A DNA stretch of 34,725 bases from Treponema sp. GTDB taxonomy: Bacteria > Spirochaetota > Spirochaetia > Treponematales > Breznakiellaceae. The stretch spans positions 1-34,725 of the forward strand of contig JAISOQ010000155.1 in assembly GCA_031275515.1 (NCBI GenBank), given 5' to 3'. Positions 31,925 through 34,725 of the stretch are shown piece after piece. The position numbers and the translations under genes are program-made. The first letter of the stretch is position 1. The number at the start of each line of letters is the position of its first letter. The notes beneath the pieces were generated by a model. That model was not told the origin of the DNA, searched no databases, and saw only the letters and a program-made list of their open reading frames with translations.

Positions 31925-32881
31925 ATGGCGAAAGCGGTATTTAGGCCTGGCGAAGTCATTATCACCGATTCTACGTTTTTTCTGGAGCTTCCCAGTGCAG
32001 TTCCAGAGTCGGAACATCCGGCCTTTGGGGAGGAACCGGATGCAGAGGCAGTGGAAGAATACTTAGGTCCTACGGCGGAAGAACTGAGGCAGGAAGCGGA
32101 GGAATTTAAGGTTCAGTGGGAAGCCGAAAGGGAGGCCATGATCCGCGCCGCCCGGACGGAAGCGGAAGCTGTCGTAAAAAAGGCGGAGGCAAGAGCCAGA
32201 GAGGACCTTGAAAGGGGAAGGCGCGAGGCTGAAGAGATCAAACAAGCGGCGGAAGTGGAAGCGGAACGTATCATCGCCGAGGCGAAGCAAAAGGCGGAGG
32301 AGATTTCCTTGTCCGCTCAGACTGCCTTTGAGGAAGAGCGGAAGCAGGCCGAGGCAGAAGGCCGGGAAGCTGGCCGGGAGGCTGGTTTTGCCGAAGGCCA
32401 GGCGGAAGTCCAGCGGCTCCTGGAGCGGACCCATACGGTTCTGGAGCGGGCTCAGAACAAGCGCTCTGAAATTCTTGAGGAAACGGAGCAGCAGGTAATA
32501 GACTTAGTGCTTCTCATAGCCCGGAAGGTAATCAAGGTCGTCTCCGAAACTCAGCGGACGGTGGTTGTTTCCAATGTTGTTCAGGCCCTCAAGAAGCTCA
32601 AGTCCCGGGGGAATATCCTTATACGGGTGAATCTGGTTGATCTTAAACTCACCACAGAGCATATTAAAGACTTTATCAAAATGGCGGAAGGCGCCAACGA
32701 TATACAGGTAGTGGAAGATTCCACTGTAGATCCCGGAGGCTGTGTCGTCGAAACCGATTTTGGCGAAGTAAACGCCCGGATTTCCAGCCAGCTTGCGGAA
32801 ATTGAAGACAAGATTCTCGCCATATCTCCTATCAAAGGCAGGGTGAAAAGCGCCTCCGCCTCCGGCATCGAAGGGACCTGA
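31925..32881 (+). CDS. fliH: Flagellar assembly protein FliH
   Basis: 318 residues, longer than enteric FliH (about 235). FliH holds the FliI ATPase at the export gate and links it to the C ring. N-terminal part acidic; then a very long charged coiled coil (about residues 50-140, Glu/Ala/Arg-rich); then a GxxxG run with Gly at 146, 150, 154 and 158; then the conserved C-terminal domain VIDLVLLIARKVIK, IRVNLVDLKLT, VVEDSTVDPGGCVVETDFGEVNA. Spirochaete FliH is known to form the spokes of the export apparatus, which suits the long coil. The Shine-Dalgarno is weak (AAGG about ten bases before ATG 31925). Confidence 0.93.
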   Translation: MAKAVFRPGEVIITDSTFFLELPSAVPESEHPAFGEEPDAEAVEEYLGPTAEELRQEAEEFKVQWEAEREAMIRAARTEAEAVVKKAEARAREDLERGRREAEEIKQAAEVEAERIIAEAKQKAEEISLSAQTAFEEERKQAEAEGREAGREAGFAEGQAEVQRLLERTHTVLERAQNKRSEILEETEQQVIDLVLLIARKVIKVVSETQRTVVVSNVVQALKKLKSRGNILIRVNLVDLKLTTEHIKDFIKMAEGANDIQVVEDSTVDPGGCVVETDFGEVNARISSQLAEIEDKILAISPIKGRVKSASASGIEGT

Positions 32882-32883
32882 CG

Positions 32884-34344
32884 ATGAGGCCGGTTTTGGA
32901 TGATATACAGATAGAGGGAAACTGGCCGGACCCGGCGGAGCTGGAGTTTAATATAACGGAAATGCTGTCGAAATACTTTGAAACGGCAGGAAAGATCGAT
33001 ACCGTCAAATGCGCCGGCCATATTACCAAGGCCCAGGGACTTCTCCTGGAAAGCAGGGGCCCCCAAGCCGTCATTGGCGAGATTTGCCGCATCGAGGCGC
33101 CCAAGGGCCGGGGGATCATCCATGCCGAAGTGGTGGGCCTCCGGGACGAGACTGTGCAGCTCATGGCCTACGAGGAGACCGAGGGCATAGAAGTGGGCTG
33201 CCGGGTGATCGCTTCCGGAAACCGGCTTGAAGTGCCGGTGTCGGACAAGCTCCTGGGGCGCATACTGGACTGCATGGGAAATCCCATCGATGGAAAGGGG
33301 GGAGTTGACGCGGTTCTCCGTTATCCTGCCCTGGCAAACCCGCCGGATCCCGCAACACGTCCGCCTATCCGCCGGCGTCTTGCTACCGGCGTCAGGTCTA
33401 TAGACGGTCTTCTCTCCGTAGGCCGGGGTCAGCGGGTGGGTATATTCGCCGGTTCCGGCGTGGGGAAAACCACCCTCCTGGGGATGATAGCCCGGAACAC
33501 CAACGCGGATGTTAACGTGGTCGCCCTGATAGGGGAACGGGGCCGGGAACTCAACGATTTCATTGCCAACGACTTAGGGCCCGAGGGTCTCGCCCGATCC
33601 GTGCTGGTGTCAACCCCTTCCAATTCGCCTCCTCTTGCGCGGCTGCGGGGCGCTTATGTCGCCACTGCCGTGGCCGAATACTTCCGGGATCAGGGGCTGG
33701 ATGTGATGCTTCTTTTTGATTCGGTGACCCGTTTCGCCCGTGCTCAACGGGAGATAGGGCTTGCCGCAGGGGAGCCTCCCGCCACACGGGGTTACACTCC
33801 CAGCGTCTTCGATTCCATGCCCAAACTTTTGGAACGGAGCGGTAACTCGGAAAAAGGGTCTATCACGGGTTTTTATACCGTACTTGTGGAAGGGGACGAT
33901 ATGGACGAGCCTATCGCCGATACGGTACGGGGTATCCTGGACGGCCACATCGTCCTGTCCCGCCGGCTTGCCAAGGCGTATCATTATCCGGCGGTGGATG
34001 TGCTGGAAAGCGTTTCCCGTCTTATGCACCATGTGTCCGGGCCGGTGACCAACAAGATCGCAGGGTACATACGCCGCCTTATGGCAGTCTATGCCGAGGC
34101 GGAAGATCTTATCAATGTGGGCGCTTACCATACGGGTACCAATCCTGCTATTGATGAGGCCGTCGCCAAGCGGAACGCGATAGAATCGCTGCTTGTTCAG
34201 GAAGTCGAAGAAAAATCTTCCCTGCCGGAAACTTTGGCTGTTATGGCGGGTATAGCGGGCATGGAAATTCCTCCCGAAGAAATCGGGATTTATGAGCGGG
34301 GTCTGGCCGGCGGCGCTGTTCCCGCAGAGGGTATCAGGGTATGA
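32884..34344 (+). CDS. fliI: Flagellum-specific export ATPase FliI
   Basis: 486 residues, some 30-45 longer than enteric FliI because of extra residues at both ends. F1-beta-like ATPase of type III export. Walker A GSGVGKT at residues 190-196, Walker B-region VMLLFDSVTRFARAQREIGL, export-ATPase signature PSVFDSMPKLLERSG and GSITGFYTVLVEGDD. ATG 32884 lies two bases after the fliH stop with AAGGGA upstream. The stop overlaps the fliJ start as ATGA. Confidence 0.97.
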   Translation: MRPVLDDIQIEGNWPDPAELEFNITEMLSKYFETAGKIDTVKCAGHITKAQGLLLESRGPQAVIGEICRIEAPKGRGIIHAEVVGLRDETVQLMAYEETEGIEVGCRVIASGNRLEVPVSDKLLGRILDCMGNPIDGKGGVDAVLRYPALANPPDPATRPPIRRRLATGVRSIDGLLSVGRGQRVGIFAGSGVGKTTLLGMIARNTNADVNVVALIGERGRELNDFIANDLGPEGLARSVLVSTPSNSPPLARLRGAYVATAVAEYFRDQGLDVMLLFDSVTRFARAQREIGLAAGEPPATRGYTPSVFDSMPKLLERSGNSEKGSITGFYTVLVEGDDMDEPIADTVRGILDGHIVLSRRLAKAYHYPAVDVLESVSRLMHHVSGPVTNKIAGYIRRLMAVYAEAEDLINVGAYHTGTNPAIDEAVAKRNAIESLLVQEVEEKSSLPETLAVMAGIAGMEIPPEEIGIYERGLAGGAVPAEGIRV

Positions 34345-34725
34345 AACGTTTCTGGTTTGATCTTGAGAAAATTCTTGAAATCCGCGCCTACCGGGAAAGG
34401 GAAGCGGAAATAGAACTAGGCCGCGCTGTGGGCGTCCTCACCGCCATTGAACAGGAGATACAATCAGCGGCCGTCAACCACTCAAGGGCGGCGGCCTGCC
34501 GTTTTGCTTCGGGAAACGGATCGGAGGAGATCCGGCGTTACGATCTCTACATACGCAGGCTTGACGCCCAGCGGGACCGGCTTCTCAAGGAAGCCGCCGA
34601 AGCGGAACTCAAAGTGGAAACCGCCAGGGAAGCCTTTCTCGAAGCCTCCAGGGAACGGAAGGTTATTGATAAGCTCAAGGAAAAACGGCGGCAGGAGTAC
34701 CGTAAGGTGCGGCTGGCGGAAGAAA
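34341..34725 (+). CDS. fliJ: Flagellar export protein FliJ (3' truncated by window end)
   Basis: ATG 34341 overlaps the fliI stop and the frame stays open to the last base, giving 128 residues of a protein usually about 145-150 long. The sequence (MKRFWFDLEKILEIRAYRERE at the start) is nearly all helical and charged, with the conserved C-terminal pattern ERKVIDKLKEKRRQEYRK typical of FliJ, the coiled-coil stalk and chaperone-escort protein of the FliI ATPase ring. Position right after fliI supports the name. Confidence 0.9.
   Translation, partial: MKRFWFDLEKILEIRAYREREAEIELGRAVGVLTAIEQEIQSAAVNHSRAAACRFASGNGSEEIRRYDLYIRRLDAQRDRLLKEAAEAELKVETAREAFLEASRERKVIDKLKEKRRQEYRKVRLAEE

Overview
The window looks like a chromosomal segment of a spirochaete, most probably a Treponema. 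The reasons are a PheT of archaeal/eukaryotic type (known from spirochaetes), a short dcw cell-division cluster that runs into the flgB-type flagellar operon, and protein sequences that read as treponemal. A free-living or gut treponeme fits, but the species cannot be fixed from sequence alone. No mobile element, CRISPR array, rRNA or tRNA gene was seen.

Layout. (1) 1-2712, + strand: the 3' part of pheT and a MATE transporter. (2) 2757-10213, - strand, convergent with MATE: a DNA-repair block. Reading 5' to 3' it holds an uncharacterised PD-(D/E)XK-like/winged-helix protein, an AddB-like nuclease with an iron-sulfur cysteine set, and an AddA helicase-nuclease. (3) 10214-10752: an AT-rich divergent intergenic region of about 540 bp. 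It carries four same-orientation DnaA-box-like 9-mers (TGTGGATAT once, TGTGGAAAA three times) and inverted repeats, and leads into a very good sigma70-type promoter. (4) 10828-19549: compact dcw cluster mraZ-rsmH-ftsL-murF-mraY-ftsW-ftsQ-ftsA-ftsZ. (5) 19551-27526: xer, TPR protein, dprA, topA, second xer, hslV, hslU. (6) 27655-34725: flgB-flgC-fliE-fliF-fliG-fliH-fliI-fliJ, with fliJ cut by the window edge.

Everything from 10.8 kb to the end lies on one strand with very small gaps or overlaps: ATGA or TAATG junctions occur at rsmH/ftsL, dprA/topA, hslV/hslU and fliI/fliJ. The window can therefore be read as one co-directional run of about 24 kb. It joins lipid II synthesis (MurF, MraY), septal machinery (FtsL, FtsW, FtsQ, FtsA, FtsZ), chromosome processing (two Xer recombinases, DprA, TopA), a chambered protease (HslUV) and the flagellar rod, MS ring, switch and export ATPase. 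The order dprA-topA-xer-hslV-hslU-flgB-flgC-fliE-fliF-fliG-fliH-fliI-fliJ closely matches Bacillus subtilis smf-topA-gid-codV-clpQ-clpY-codY-flgB and onward, without gid and codY. In the codY slot here there is a sigma28-like promoter, a perfect 10-bp hairpin and a 12-bp palindrome.

The most promising unexplained signals are the TGTGGAAAA array upstream of mraZ, paired GGTGGTAAA repeats straddling the mraZ start, homopolymeric G tracts sitting in the ribosome-binding regions of ftsW (G10) and ftsZ (G8), probable CTG start codons for ftsA and for the PD-(D/E)XK-like protein, and the signals between hslU and flgB.
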